This document shows, piece by piece, positions 1-8,420 of a stretch of 64,000 bases of DNA; the stretch's first letter is position 1, and each line of letters begins with the position of its first letter. The position numbers and the translations under genes are program-made. This DNA is from Carboxylicivirga sediminis (GTDB lineage: Bacteria; Bacteroidota; Bacteroidia; Bacteroidales; Marinilabiliaceae): positions 76,261 to 140,260 of the forward strand of contig NZ_JAGTAR010000014.1 in the NCBI RefSeq assembly GCF_018156225.1. The letters are read 5' to 3'. The notes below the pieces were generated by a model. That model did no database searches. It was not told the DNA's origin and saw only the letters and a program-made list of their open reading frames with translations.

Positions 1-204
1 CGCGATAAAACGAAACGCTTGTCAAAACGCGAAAAAGAAATTGTAGAATTAATTGTAGATGGTGCTACCGATAAAGAGATTGGCAATTACTTAAATATCA
101 GTCCTCATACTGCTCAGCGGCACCGTAAGAATATTCTTAAGAAGCTGGAGTTTAAAAATACGGCTAAATTAGCATTCATCATCGGAAAGTATCGATTAGT
201 CTAA
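1..204 (+). CDS. LuxR-type HTH regulator, C-terminal part (cut by window edge)
   Basis: The reading frame is open to the left edge, so only the last 67 codons are visible. They form a complete LuxR/GerE helix-turn-helix: LSKREKEIVELIVDGATDKE, then a recognition helix with SPHTAQRHRKNILKKL. A TTG at 19 could be called a start, but the frame continues upstream without a stop and the domain would be left without its sensory part, so I read this as a truncated gene. The domain closely resembles the C-terminus of the regulator at 5390-6109 (same KHRKNIL/RHRKNIL recognition helix and KNTA tail). Both regulators lie directly upstream of a lipoprotein gene on the same strand. The HTH family is certain; the partner domain and target are inferred. 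Confidence 0.85.
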   Translation, partial: RDKTKRLSKREKEIVELIVDGATDKEIGNYLNISPHTAQRHRKNILKKLEFKNTAKLAFIIGKYRLV

Positions 205-235
205 AATTCGATTCCCCTTATTGACTTTCAGATTT

Positions 236-282
236 ACCCCTTTATGGGTATTGAGCTCGAATAAAAGCCCTCATAATTTTAC
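236..282 (+). promoter_or_regulatory. Promoter-like box shared with 6133-6179
   Basis: An imperfect dyad ACCC-CTTTAT-GGGT (236-249) is followed at once by ATTGA (250-254) and then TAATTTTAC (274-282). The same three elements, at exactly the same ATTGA-to-TAATTTTAC distance (33 nt end to end), lie upstream of the lipoprotein at 6281. TTG-N20-TAATTTTA resembles a relaxed Bacteroidota -33/-7 promoter, and the dyad would be a plausible activator site. It predicts a leader of about 115 nt before the start at 402. Confidence 0.45.
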
Positions 283-401
283 AGTCTCAAAATAATATGT
301 ACCTGACAAGGAGTGTATTAGTGAGGTGGTTGATTGATAGAAATGGGTTACCTAACCTGTATTTACAATCAAACCAAATAGAACTTTTAACCAACTTAAT
401 A

Positions 402-1790
402 ATGAGAAAGTCAATTGTAGTTTGCATCATTGTATGCCTCATTGTAAATAGCTGTACGCGTATTGAGCAAAAAATACTGATTCCTTCAGTTGAAATCTCT
501 GTTGCGTTCGAGAATCCTGGATTTGGCTCATTAAAAAATGGTGATGTTGGTGGTGTGCCAGAATGTGCTGAACTGTCCATGGACTACGCACTTTATACAG
601 TTGAATTTATTACTGAAACCGGTCAGGTAAGCTCTCAGAAGCAAATTAAGACCCCAATTTATACGATTAATAACAGACATGTCACTCAGCCTGTAAAAGT
701 GATGCTGAATGGTGATCATAGTACTCAAGCTCGTATAATCAATTTCTTTATATATCATGCTGATGACCTTAGTTCTGAAGATGTAATTGTGAGAGCTGCC
801 CCAATGGAAGGTAGTAAGTTTTACCCGCTGGTAAGCAATAAGCTGAATACTCTTTTTACTATCAATAAGTTTGCTAAACACGAAGTGCCAATTGATGTAC
901 TGTGCTTTGAACCAATGTATATAGTAAGCTTTGGCTTTGTGTGGCTTGATATGAGTTTGGTTACAATTCGCAGTCAGTGCTGGATGGGTACATTATGTGT
1001 TGACAATACGGAAGTATTTAACGGTTCTCTTTACGAAACCTTGTCGCCAGGCGGAGTTAGCCAGCAAATGCCAGCAATATTTAAGGTAAATGTTCTGAAC
1101 TACATAGGCGCGACCGCCGGCAATTATGAAGATGATATCAATTGGGACCTGATTATTACGCACTCTAATAGCACATCGGAATCCTATGGCAGCGATCAAT
1201 GTCTGGAGGTTTTTTGGCCCGACCATGATGTGCGGAACGATCTGTTTCGTTTTGATGTATATGTGTTAATGCCAGAAGGTGATAACGAGTTTACTTATCA
1301 GTTTTACAACTCGTATGCTTTTTGGGATGCGATTCCTCCCGATGTAGGTACCGATGGTGTCGCCGATTTTAACATTGGCGATTGCGTAACAAACTCTTTT
1401 AGTGCCTGTACGTTAACACAGGGCTACTGGAAAAACCATACCGGAATTAATAAAAAAACAGGTCAGGCTTACTGGGGGCATATCAATCCCTCCGATACTT
1501 TCTTTAATACCGGATTAAGCTACCTGGGTATATATGCTAAAAAACCTTCAGAAAGTAAATATTACAGTCTTGCACACCAGTATATAGCAGCCATGCTGAA
1601 CCTGGAAGTAGGAGGTGTGGATATAAGCATGTGTCCTGATGTGCAGCAACACTATGTGGCTGCCGGCGAACTACTTAATGAATATTTACCCACGGATGAT
1701 CTTTCAGCGGTTATGGATGATTTAATAATGTATGCTGAAACCCTTGATCTGTTTAACAATGGCGTATTATGCAGTAAGCACTGCGACTAA
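402..1790 (+). CDS. Secreted lipoprotein with C-terminal TQGYWKNH-type domain, paralogue 1
   Basis: The ATG at 402 is chosen because it begins a lipoprotein signal peptide (MRKSIVVCIIVCLIVNSC, lipobox ending at Cys18); an in-frame ATG at 297 would add 35 residues of non-signal sequence. The 462-residue product shares two blocks with the next two genes: a VTQPVKV segment and a DVLCxxxxYxxFGFVWxxxxxxTVRSQCW segment. It ends in a CTLTQGYWKNHTG motif followed by about 120 residues including YYSLAHQYIAAMLNLE. That C-terminal motif recurs in bacterial and archaeal surface proteins of unknown function. The protein is likely anchored to the outer membrane or surface. Its role is not known; adhesion or matrix is a guess from the neighbour at 3398. 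Confidence 0.8.
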   Translation: MRKSIVVCIIVCLIVNSCTRIEQKILIPSVEISVAFENPGFGSLKNGDVGGVPECAELSMDYALYTVEFITETGQVSSQKQIKTPIYTINNRHVTQPVKVMLNGDHSTQARIINFFIYHADDLSSEDVIVRAAPMEGSKFYPLVSNKLNTLFTINKFAKHEVPIDVLCFEPMYIVSFGFVWLDMSLVTIRSQCWMGTLCVDNTEVFNGSLYETLSPGGVSQQMPAIFKVNVLNYIGATAGNYEDDINWDLIITHSNSTSESYGSDQCLEVFWPDHDVRNDLFRFDVYVLMPEGDNEFTYQFYNSYAFWDAIPPDVGTDGVADFNIGDCVTNSFSACTLTQGYWKNHTGINKKTGQAYWGHINPSDTFFNTGLSYLGIYAKKPSESKYYSLAHQYIAAMLNLEVGGVDISMCPDVQQHYVAAGELLNEYLPTDDLSAVMDDLIMYAETLDLFNNGVLCSKHCD

Positions 1791-1830
1791 GTGTGGATTT
1801 GAATTTAATAATAATCTAATACAACCGAAC

Positions 1831-3318
1831 ATGAGAAAAATTGTAGTAGTGATAGCAACTCTGGTATTAGTACTAGGTGCTTGTAAAGAGAATGTGAGTT
1901 CTCCGGTAGAAAACAATGCAGAGTTCTCTATTAGTATAAGTGAAGCTGATTTTGTCACCCTAAAAAGTGCCCCTTTGGGTGTTGAAGATTATATCCCAAC
2001 ATGTGATGAAAGTTTGAGCCTTGACTATGCAAAGGTCACCTTTGATACCGGTAAAGGCGATGAAACAGTAACCATTCCAATATTTAAGGTAGCAGGTAAA
2101 TATGTTACACAACCTGTTAAAATAGATATGGAAACAGCTGAATCCATTCAGGTGACCATTAGTGAGTTCCTGGTATACAATATGGGTGATGATGGAGAAA
2201 TTGATGAAGACTTAAGCCTTGATACATCCGATGATGTTCTGGTTAAAGCTACACCGCATGGCGTATTTGGTGGAAGTAACAATAGCGCCTACTTCCAGTT
2301 TATCAATCCCAACAATGGTTTGAGGACTATTACATTAAGTAAGTTCACCAAAGAAGAAATTGTTATTGATGTATTGTGTTACGATGAACTGGTATATGAT
2401 AACTTCGGATTCGTTTGGTTTAATATCAACGCTATTACAGTTCGCAGTCAATGTTGGTTTGGAGATATTTGTGTTGCTGACAAAACACTGTTTGAAGGTT
2501 CTGTTTATGAACAACAGCAGAATGGCTTGCAATATGATATGCCTGCTATAATGAAAATAGATGTTCTGAGATTTATTGGCAATGGCTTAGGTAATTATGG
2601 GCCTGACATGAACTGGGAGTTTCTTTATAGCTATAACAATATGGGCACCTTCGGTAACGGCGGAGAAAATGGTGAAGGGGATTGTATGACAATTGCCTGG
2701 CCCGATAATGATAATATGGATGAACTGTTCAGGTTCGATCTATACGTCTATCTGCCTGATATTAATAAGCAATTCGACTACCGGTTCCAGAATTCATACT
2801 CTTTCTACAATAATGAGGCACCAAATCCGGGTGATGATGGGGTTGTAGATTTTGTTATCGGCTCTTGCTTTAGCGAACCTTTTATAATTATTATACCGCC
2901 TGATAACGATGGTTGTACCCTTACACAAGGCTATTGGAAAAATCACACTGGTGACGGACCCGGCAATCAAACGAATGCATGGCAAGGTGCAACTCAGCCC
3001 GATGATCCGTTTAACGCCACACAAACCTATTTAGAGGTGTTGGAGACATCAGCGGCTGGTGGTAATCCATACTATATTCTGGCTCATCAATATATAGCTG
3101 CACTCCTGAATGTTGAAAATGGCCCTGTTGACCTTAATAACTGGCCTGATGTAAAAGAAGCCTTTGATAATGCAGCTGAATTATTTGATAATGATGGCAT
3201 TGATGATATAGTGCCGGAGCAAACATTTACAGAGCAGCAGAAATCTGATATGGTGAACTGGTCATCAGTGCTTGACTTGTTTAATAACGGCATCTTAGGA
3301 CCAGGCCATTGCGATTAA
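1831..3318 (+). CDS. Secreted lipoprotein with C-terminal TQGYWKNH-type domain, paralogue 2
   Basis: The ATG at 1831 starts a clear lipoprotein signal (MRKIVVVIATLVLVLGAC, Cys18). An earlier in-frame ATG at 1732 lies inside the previous gene and adds only junk sequence. The 495-residue product is a close paralogue of the upstream gene. It shares SLDYAKV, KYVTQPVKI, DVLCYDELVYDNFGFVWFN, ITVRSQCW, a VVDFVIGSC segment and the terminal CTLTQGYWKNHTG domain with its YYILAHQYIAALLNVE stretch. The gap to the previous stop is 40 nt, so the two are probably co-transcribed. Many Asp/Glu and Asn residues fit an acidic exported protein. The function is unknown. Confidence 0.82.
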   Translation: MRKIVVVIATLVLVLGACKENVSSPVENNAEFSISISEADFVTLKSAPLGVEDYIPTCDESLSLDYAKVTFDTGKGDETVTIPIFKVAGKYVTQPVKIDMETAESIQVTISEFLVYNMGDDGEIDEDLSLDTSDDVLVKATPHGVFGGSNNSAYFQFINPNNGLRTITLSKFTKEEIVIDVLCYDELVYDNFGFVWFNINAITVRSQCWFGDICVADKTLFEGSVYEQQQNGLQYDMPAIMKIDVLRFIGNGLGNYGPDMNWEFLYSYNNMGTFGNGGENGEGDCMTIAWPDNDNMDELFRFDLYVYLPDINKQFDYRFQNSYSFYNNEAPNPGDDGVVDFVIGSCFSEPFIIIIPPDNDGCTLTQGYWKNHTGDGPGNQTNAWQGATQPDDPFNATQTYLEVLETSAAGGNPYYILAHQYIAALLNVENGPVDLNNWPDVKEAFDNAAELFDNDGIDDIVPEQTFTEQQKSDMVNWSSVLDLFNNGILGPGHCD

Positions 3319-3397
3319 ATATAATGTGAAGCATTTCTTATAATAACCTTGACCGCATATTATCATACCCATTTTAATAACCTAAAACAATAATGTG

Positions 3398-4948
3398 ATG
3401 AAAAAAATTTTATTTGTATTGGCAGCATTTGCTTTAATAGTAAGCAGCTGTAATGAAAAGGTAAGTAATCCCGAAGAGGCTACTGCTGAATTTTCAATTG
3501 GCATAAGTGAAGCTGATTTTGTAACTCTTAAGGCGGCGCCTTTGTCGGATGATTTTATTCCTGAATGTGATGAGAATCTGAGTTTAGATTATGCGCACGT
3601 TTGGTTTGAAAAAGATGGTGTATCTGACGACATTGTTATTCCAATATTTGTGGTTGATGGTAAATATGTTACACAGCCCATTAAAGTTGTTTTAGGTGAA
3701 GGAGTGAATAGTGTTAATATTAATATCACTGATTTTACTGTATGGCATGAAGTAGAAGGAGGTGATGATATTATGGTTAAAGCAACGCCACATGATAATA
3801 GTGAATATTTCCAATTTATTAATCCAAATAATGGATTAAGAGACTTTATGCTGGATAAATTTACTAAAGAAGAAATTATCATTGATGTACTGTGTTATGA
3901 TGATCTGGTATATGATAACTTTGGATTTATATGGTTTAATATACAGCCAATTACGGTAAGGCAGATGTGTTTCTTTGGTGATATCTGTGTGTGTGAACCC
4001 GCATCATATATGTTGCCTTATGGTGATGTATTCCCATATGTCACTCAGGTTAATGGAGGTACCATTTACGACCTGATTGCCTACATGAAGATAATTGTTT
4101 CAAGCTCTGAGAATAACTGGAGTGCTGAATTTGATAACCTGGATAACGCCAATGATTGCTTGCCTATTTACTGGCCTGATTATGATTTGTTGGATGATGA
4201 GATTACCATTGAACTTAAAGTATTATTGCCAGTTGGGGATGTTCTGGATTGGGTAAGTATCAAAACATGGGTGTTTGATAGTTACGAAGATATTCCAGTG
4301 GCAGGAACCGATAATGTGCTGGATTTCGTAATTGGTGGTTGTCATTATGATGCTGATTATATCTTCCCAGCTCATCTTCATTTGCCTGCTGATGCAGAAG
4401 GAACAGGTATTTCACTTAAAGTAACAGACTATAACTTTAAGTCGAGCACCAATTATCATTATTTAAAAATGGAATTAGATGGTATTCCTGCAGGTAAGTA
4501 CAGTATCTCAGATGGCGTTTATTATGGATGGTGTGCTGATAAGGATCACAATATTAGCTTAAATACAAATTATTCAATAGGTATTTACTTAGCTTCACTA
4601 TGGGAAGGAGCAAATGGTTTGGATCCTCTCAAACTTGCACGCTTAAATTATATTATCAATCACCTTCCTGATGGTTATCTGACAGACGGAGTTGTGGCTG
4701 ACGCTGATAAAGGTAAGTTTATACAGGCTTTGATATGGCTGCTTACTGACGACTATGCAAATAATGATTGGAATGTAGATTGGACATTACTTCAAACTCT
4801 TTATGGTAATGCAGTTGATGCAGTTACTCAACCGAGTGATTATTCACCACAGATTGGTGATTTGCAGGCGGTCATTTTCTACCACAATGAGCAAGTTCAG
4901 GTGCTATTCACAACAGTGACGTCTCCTTGTATCGAAGTGTTTGAATGA
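3398..4948 (+). CDS. Secreted lipoprotein with putative thioester (TQxA-like) C-terminal domain, paralogue 3
   Basis: The ATG at 3398 follows an in-frame GTG at 3395 and starts a lipoprotein signal with the lipobox VSSC. The N-terminal ~320 residues are paralogous to the two upstream genes (YVTQPIKV, IIDVLCYDDLVYDNFGF, FVIGGC). The C-terminus differs. Instead of the TQGYWKNH domain it has YYGWCADKDHNI (Cys379), then KLARLNYIINHLP, then FIQALIWLLTDD (Gln443, Trp447). This order, a Cys, a helix ending in a yIin-like motif, and then [TI]QxA[IL]W, is that of the Cys-Gln thioester/TQXA adhesin domains of Gram-positive surface proteins. An intramolecular thioester is inferred from motif likeness alone. 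It is the last gene of the likely operon, followed by a terminator at 4973. Confidence 0.75.
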   Translation: MKKILFVLAAFALIVSSCNEKVSNPEEATAEFSIGISEADFVTLKAAPLSDDFIPECDENLSLDYAHVWFEKDGVSDDIVIPIFVVDGKYVTQPIKVVLGEGVNSVNINITDFTVWHEVEGGDDIMVKATPHDNSEYFQFINPNNGLRDFMLDKFTKEEIIIDVLCYDDLVYDNFGFIWFNIQPITVRQMCFFGDICVCEPASYMLPYGDVFPYVTQVNGGTIYDLIAYMKIIVSSSENNWSAEFDNLDNANDCLPIYWPDYDLLDDEITIELKVLLPVGDVLDWVSIKTWVFDSYEDIPVAGTDNVLDFVIGGCHYDADYIFPAHLHLPADAEGTGISLKVTDYNFKSSTNYHYLKMELDGIPAGKYSISDGVYYGWCADKDHNISLNTNYSIGIYLASLWEGANGLDPLKLARLNYIINHLPDGYLTDGVVADADKGKFIQALIWLLTDDYANNDWNVDWTLLQTLYGNAVDAVTQPSDYSPQIGDLQAVIFYHNEQVQVLFTTVTSPCIEVFE

Positions 4949-4972
4949 CAGATTTAGTATTATTAGTGTTAA

Positions 4973-4998
4973 AGCCTCGCAAACGCGGGGCTTTTTTG
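4973..4998 (+). terminator. Rho-independent terminator after the lipoprotein operon
   Basis: An eight-base stem AGCCTCGC / GCGGGGCT (one G-T pair) closes an AAAC loop and runs into a T-rich tail. It lies 24 nt past the stop of the third lipoprotein gene. Confidence 0.85.
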
Positions 4999-5389
4999 TT
5001 GTACTCATATAATTCAAACTTATAGCATGCTAATTATTTTCTTAATCAGTAGGTTGGAAGTTGAAGCGTGTGGAAAAGAAAGTGCCAGATATATTTTTAT
5101 AAGTATTTGTAGGATAGGTTGATATAGGTGTGAATTAGTGTATGTTTAAGCTTAAGTTGAACTTTTTTTGTTTGTATTGAAAAATAAATCATGCATATGA
5201 TTTACCTTAATTTGACTAATGTCACTTTAATATTGATGAATTCTAGTCTGAATTGTATTAATATGCTCTAATTGTTGATTAATCGTCTGTTGTCGAATTG
5301 ACATTTACTTCAAAGGGTTATAATTTAAATGTGAGATAATTTTAGCTGATCTATTCTGAGAGGCTGAGGGACCAGACAAACATAATAAA
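4999..5389. other. 391-nt gene-free stretch before the second LuxR gene
   Basis: This is very AT-rich sequence with no convincing reading frame on either strand. It presumably holds the promoter of the LuxR gene at 5390, but I see no -33/-7 pair that stands out. It also lacks the ACCC/GGGT dyad seen in front of the lipoprotein genes. Confidence 0.5.
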
Positions 5390-6109
5390 ATGACAACTGA
5401 TTGTGAGCAGGAGAGGCAGGCTATTGTGTCTGCGACTCTCGAAAACTTGGAGTGCTTATATAAGAAAATTACCAATATTTTTCTTAGAAACAATTACATA
5501 CTTCAACAAATACCTGATTCCTTGAACTTAGGTGTTTTCTTATTTGATACGCATAAAGATAAAATCGTTTATGCAGATGAACGATTTGTAATGAGCAATG
5601 GCCTTAATAGACGGGTATTTAAAAAATCGGTCTTGAGGCGACTCATATTTTCATCTATTCACCCTGAGGATGCTCGGCGTGTTGAAGTTTTGGAGCGTAT
5701 CGCCAAAAAGAAAGGGCATGCGCCGTTTTTAAATGGAATACTCAGGTTTAAGCGTCATCTGTCATATGTTCCTTATTATTTTTTGGTTACAAAACCTGAG
5801 GTTAAAGGGGTAGCCACTGAGCACTTCCGGATAGGAATACAATTAAAGCAATCGCCATTGAAAATTAATCTGGAGCATGAATTATCAGAAGTAGAATATT
5901 ACCAAAAATTAGTTAGCTCATTATCTATGCGTGAACAAGAGGTATTGCAGTTGATTGTTAAGGGCGAAACAGATAGGTGTATTGGTGAGGTCTTAAACAT
6001 TAGTACCCATACATCTAAGAAACATCGTAAAAACATTCTTCATAAGCTAGGTGTAAAAAATACTGCATGTCTGGCTTACATGGCTGGAAAATCAAGCTTA
6101 TTTAGTTAA
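5390..6109 (+). CDS. PAS-like + LuxR HTH transcriptional regulator
   Basis: The product is 239 residues. About residues 40-150 look like a PAS domain: LGVFLFDTHKDKIVYADERF followed by an IHPEDARRVEVLERI helix, the usual PAS_3 signature. Residues ~170-235 form a LuxR/GerE HTH (LSMREQEVLQLIVKGETDRC, then STHTSKKHRKNILHKLGVKN). There is no phosphoacceptor receiver domain, so it is likely a one-component sensor with an unknown small-molecule or redox cue. The HTH is paralogous to the truncated regulator at 1-204. Each is followed by a lipoprotein gene preceded by a matching promoter box, so this protein probably controls the gene at 6281. Confidence 0.85.
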   Translation: MTTDCEQERQAIVSATLENLECLYKKITNIFLRNNYILQQIPDSLNLGVFLFDTHKDKIVYADERFVMSNGLNRRVFKKSVLRRLIFSSIHPEDARRVEVLERIAKKKGHAPFLNGILRFKRHLSYVPYYFLVTKPEVKGVATEHFRIGIQLKQSPLKINLEHELSEVEYYQKLVSSLSMREQEVLQLIVKGETDRCIGEVLNISTHTSKKHRKNILHKLGVKNTACLAYMAGKSSLFS

Positions 6110-6132
6110 ATATCGTATAATTACTGTAAAAT

Positions 6133-6179
6133 ACCTCTTTGGGGTTATTGAACTTTATTATTGCCAGCTATAATTTTAC
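6133..6179 (+). promoter_or_regulatory. Promoter-like box shared with 236-282
   Basis: ACCTC-TTTG-GGGT (dyad, 6133-6145) is followed by ATTGA (6147-6151) and TAATTTTAC (6171-6179). The order and the 33-nt distance are identical to the box downstream of the first LuxR gene. It sits 24 nt past the LuxR stop and about 100 nt before the lipoprotein start. Confidence 0.45.
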
Positions 6180-6280
6180 TTCAGGTTTTAAAGTCTGGGA
6201 GAAACAAATATTAAGAAATCCTAAATCTCATGCTATTTAACCACCGTGAGTATTAACTTTTAATTTCAAACTTATTAACT

Positions 6281-7297
6281 ATGAAAAAAGTATTGTTATT
6301 TGCTGTAATCACAGCAATGGTGTTGTCTGCCTGTCAGAAAGATAATGAAGTGAGCGATGTGAAAACCACAGATGTGCACTTCAACGTTGTTGATGGTTTA
6401 AATGAAACAGGCCTAAAAGGAGGTGATGTTAACAGAGGGGATATTCCTGTTACCGTTACTGCTATGGAGCTTAAGGCTGAGTCAGTTCATCCGGATGTGA
6501 TTGATCAGTATAATATTGTTGATGATGGTTCAGGTAATGATGGGCCCGTACTTGAGAATGTGTGGTATGGTACAAATATTTTTACAGCAACTACAACTGC
6601 CGTCACTCCTCCAACTCCAACTATTGGGGACCATAAAATTTTCTTTGGGAATGTAATATATCCTAGTGGCGTTTTTAAAGAAGTTGCACCAGGTCTTGTT
6701 GCCTTTACTGATGTAAGACCAGGTGGAAGTTGGTCTTCAGCACAAATGGCGGAGGAGTTGCGCACACATGTTGTACCATTTGTTGAATTTAGTGGCGAAT
6801 CTGCTCCTGTTGTTATTAATGATGACTATGCTGCTAATCCTTCTAGCATTAATATCCCCATGTCAACAAATTATGGACAGTTAATTGTGACATTTGAATT
6901 TGAAAGTGGTGCAGATATTCAAAATTATCACGCTCGGTTATTTTATCAGGAGCCGGCGTACGAAGCTGGTATTGACTATGAATATCTTAAAATTAGAAAT
7001 AACTGGGATAGATTTTTCACATCAGAAAAAAACCTTGGCACAATCTATTGGTCAAATGCAGATGCAACAGCAGGAAAATGCCTGCCAATTGCTGTTGAGA
7101 TATATTCTTATGAAGGAGGTAACTATGTGCCTGTTAAATGGATTGTATTAGATACTGAAAACACTAAAATTATTGGAGGCGTTAGTAAGTGGCTTAATGT
7201 TGTAGTCAAAGCAGATGCAATACAAGCTGATTTACAAATGTTTACATTTACATGGGATCCTTGGACAAATCAAGATGATGTGTTAGAGGTTGACTAA
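6281..7297 (+). CDS. Secreted lipoprotein of unknown function
   Basis: The product has 338 residues and a lipoprotein signal (MKKVLLFAVITAMVLSAC, Cys18). The rest is a beta-rich, Val/Thr/Asp-rich exported protein with GLKGGDVNRGDIPVTVTAMEL after the signal, a GDHKIFFGNVIYPSGVFKEV segment, and an aromatic C-terminus (FTFTWDPW). I do not recognise a named domain. It is not clearly related to the three lipoproteins at 402-4948, although all follow a LuxR gene and a shared promoter box. It looks monocistronic, with a terminator 22 nt downstream. Confidence 0.75.
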   Translation: MKKVLLFAVITAMVLSACQKDNEVSDVKTTDVHFNVVDGLNETGLKGGDVNRGDIPVTVTAMELKAESVHPDVIDQYNIVDDGSGNDGPVLENVWYGTNIFTATTTAVTPPTPTIGDHKIFFGNVIYPSGVFKEVAPGLVAFTDVRPGGSWSSAQMAEELRTHVVPFVEFSGESAPVVINDDYAANPSSINIPMSTNYGQLIVTFEFESGADIQNYHARLFYQEPAYEAGIDYEYLKIRNNWDRFFTSEKNLGTIYWSNADATAGKCLPIAVEIYSYEGGNYVPVKWIVLDTENTKIIGGVSKWLNVVVKADAIQADLQMFTFTWDPWTNQDDVLEVD

Positions 7298-7319
7298 TTC
7301 TTTGAGTAATATAAACAAT

Positions 7320-7357
7320 AGAAAGGGCTATCTATAATATTTGGATAGCCTTTCTTA
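7320..7357. terminator. Terminator between convergent lipoprotein and ddl genes
   Basis: AGAAAGGGCTATC pairs with GATAGCCTTTCT (one bulged G). The hairpin lies between two converging genes and has A-rich and T-rich flanks, so it may serve both strands. Confidence 0.75.
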
Positions 7358-7417
7358 GTTAACTCTAACGTATGAGTTTTGTAATTAACAATGATAGAAG
7401 TATTAAGTTCAGTAATG

Positions 7418-8389
7418 CTACAAGCTAGCATCTTCTATTATCTCGCTGAATACCTTTTGTATATCTAATCCGGCAGCTGCTATTTGCTGGGGAATAAAAC
7501 TGGTTACAGTCATGCCGGGCGTAGTATTCACCTCGAGTAGGAATATTTTATTATCGCTAATGATGTAATCGATTCGTACAATGCCTTTACAACCCAGAAT
7601 ATCATAAATGAGTGACGAGATGGATTGGATGCGGTCACGTACATTGTCTTCGATGCGAGCAGGTGTAATCTCTTCTACTTTGCTGGCCGTGTATTTAGCT
7701 TCAAAATCGAAGAATTCATTTTTGCTCACCACCTCGGTTATGGGAAACACTGCCTGGTTTGTGCGGGTTTTATATAAACCACAAGTCACCTCTGTACCGC
7801 CGATAAACTGCTCAATAATCACCTCGTTACTTTCGGTAAAGGCTTTCTCAATGGCTTCGATTAACCGACCGCCCTCTTGCACTTTGGTAATGCCAAAGCT
7901 GGAGCCTCCTGCATTGGGCTTTACAAAACAGGGCAATCCCAGTTGCTCAACTATCGCCTTATCGTCAAAGCTGTTGCCTTTACGGACTAATACCGAATCG
8001 GCCACAGCTACACCAAAGCCCTTTAGGTAAGTGTTGCAGGTAAACTTGTTAAAGCTGATGGATGCTGCTTGCACATCGCAAGTGCTGTGTGGAATATCCA
8101 ACATATTAAAGTAGCCTTGTAACAGGCCATCTTCGCCCGGAGTTCCATGGATTGTGATGTAAGCAAAGTCAATCTTTACTTTTTGACCATCTATAATAAA
8201 TGAAAAATCATTTTTATCAATCGGGTATTCGTTGCCATCAACTTTGGCACACCACTTCTCTTTGGTAATCAAAATGGGGTAGCGGTTATAGCGTGAAGCA
8301 TCAATAAAGGACATAACGCCTTCCTTGCTTTTTTCAGAAACTATGATTTCAGAAGAATAGCCACCGTAAATAATACCGATGTTTTTCAT
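7418..8389 (-). CDS. ddl: D-alanine--D-alanine ligase
   Basis: This ATP-grasp enzyme joins two D-alanines for peptidoglycan precursor synthesis. I start it at the ATG at 8389 (MKNIGIIYGGYSSE, the usual N-terminus). A longer frame to 8464 would overlap the upstream gene. Visible signatures are ITIHGTPGEDGLLQGYF (substrate loop), PCFVKPNAGGSSFGITKV (ATP-binding), GIVRIDYI and EVNTTPGMTVTSFIPQQ (the NTxPGMT motif near the C-terminus that holds metal ligands). Its 323 residues match the family. It lies downstream of the RluA-type gene and a PASTA gene, an arrangement I recall as common in Bacteroidota. Confidence 0.95.
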   Translation of the reverse strand: MKNIGIIYGGYSSEIIVSEKSKEGVMSFIDASRYNRYPILITKEKWCAKVDGNEYPIDKNDFSFIIDGQKVKIDFAYITIHGTPGEDGLLQGYFNMLDIPHSTCDVQAASISFNKFTCNTYLKGFGVAVADSVLVRKGNSFDDKAIVEQLGLPCFVKPNAGGSSFGITKVQEGGRLIEAIEKAFTESNEVIIEQFIGGTEVTCGLYKTRTNQAVFPITEVVSKNEFFDFEAKYTASKVEEITPARIEDNVRDRIQSISSLIYDILGCKGIVRIDYIISDNKIFLLEVNTTPGMTVTSFIPQQIAAAGLDIQKVFSEIIEDASL

Positions 8390-8420
8390 TTTGGTCAATA
8401 TGTGATTGATTGTTATTCGA

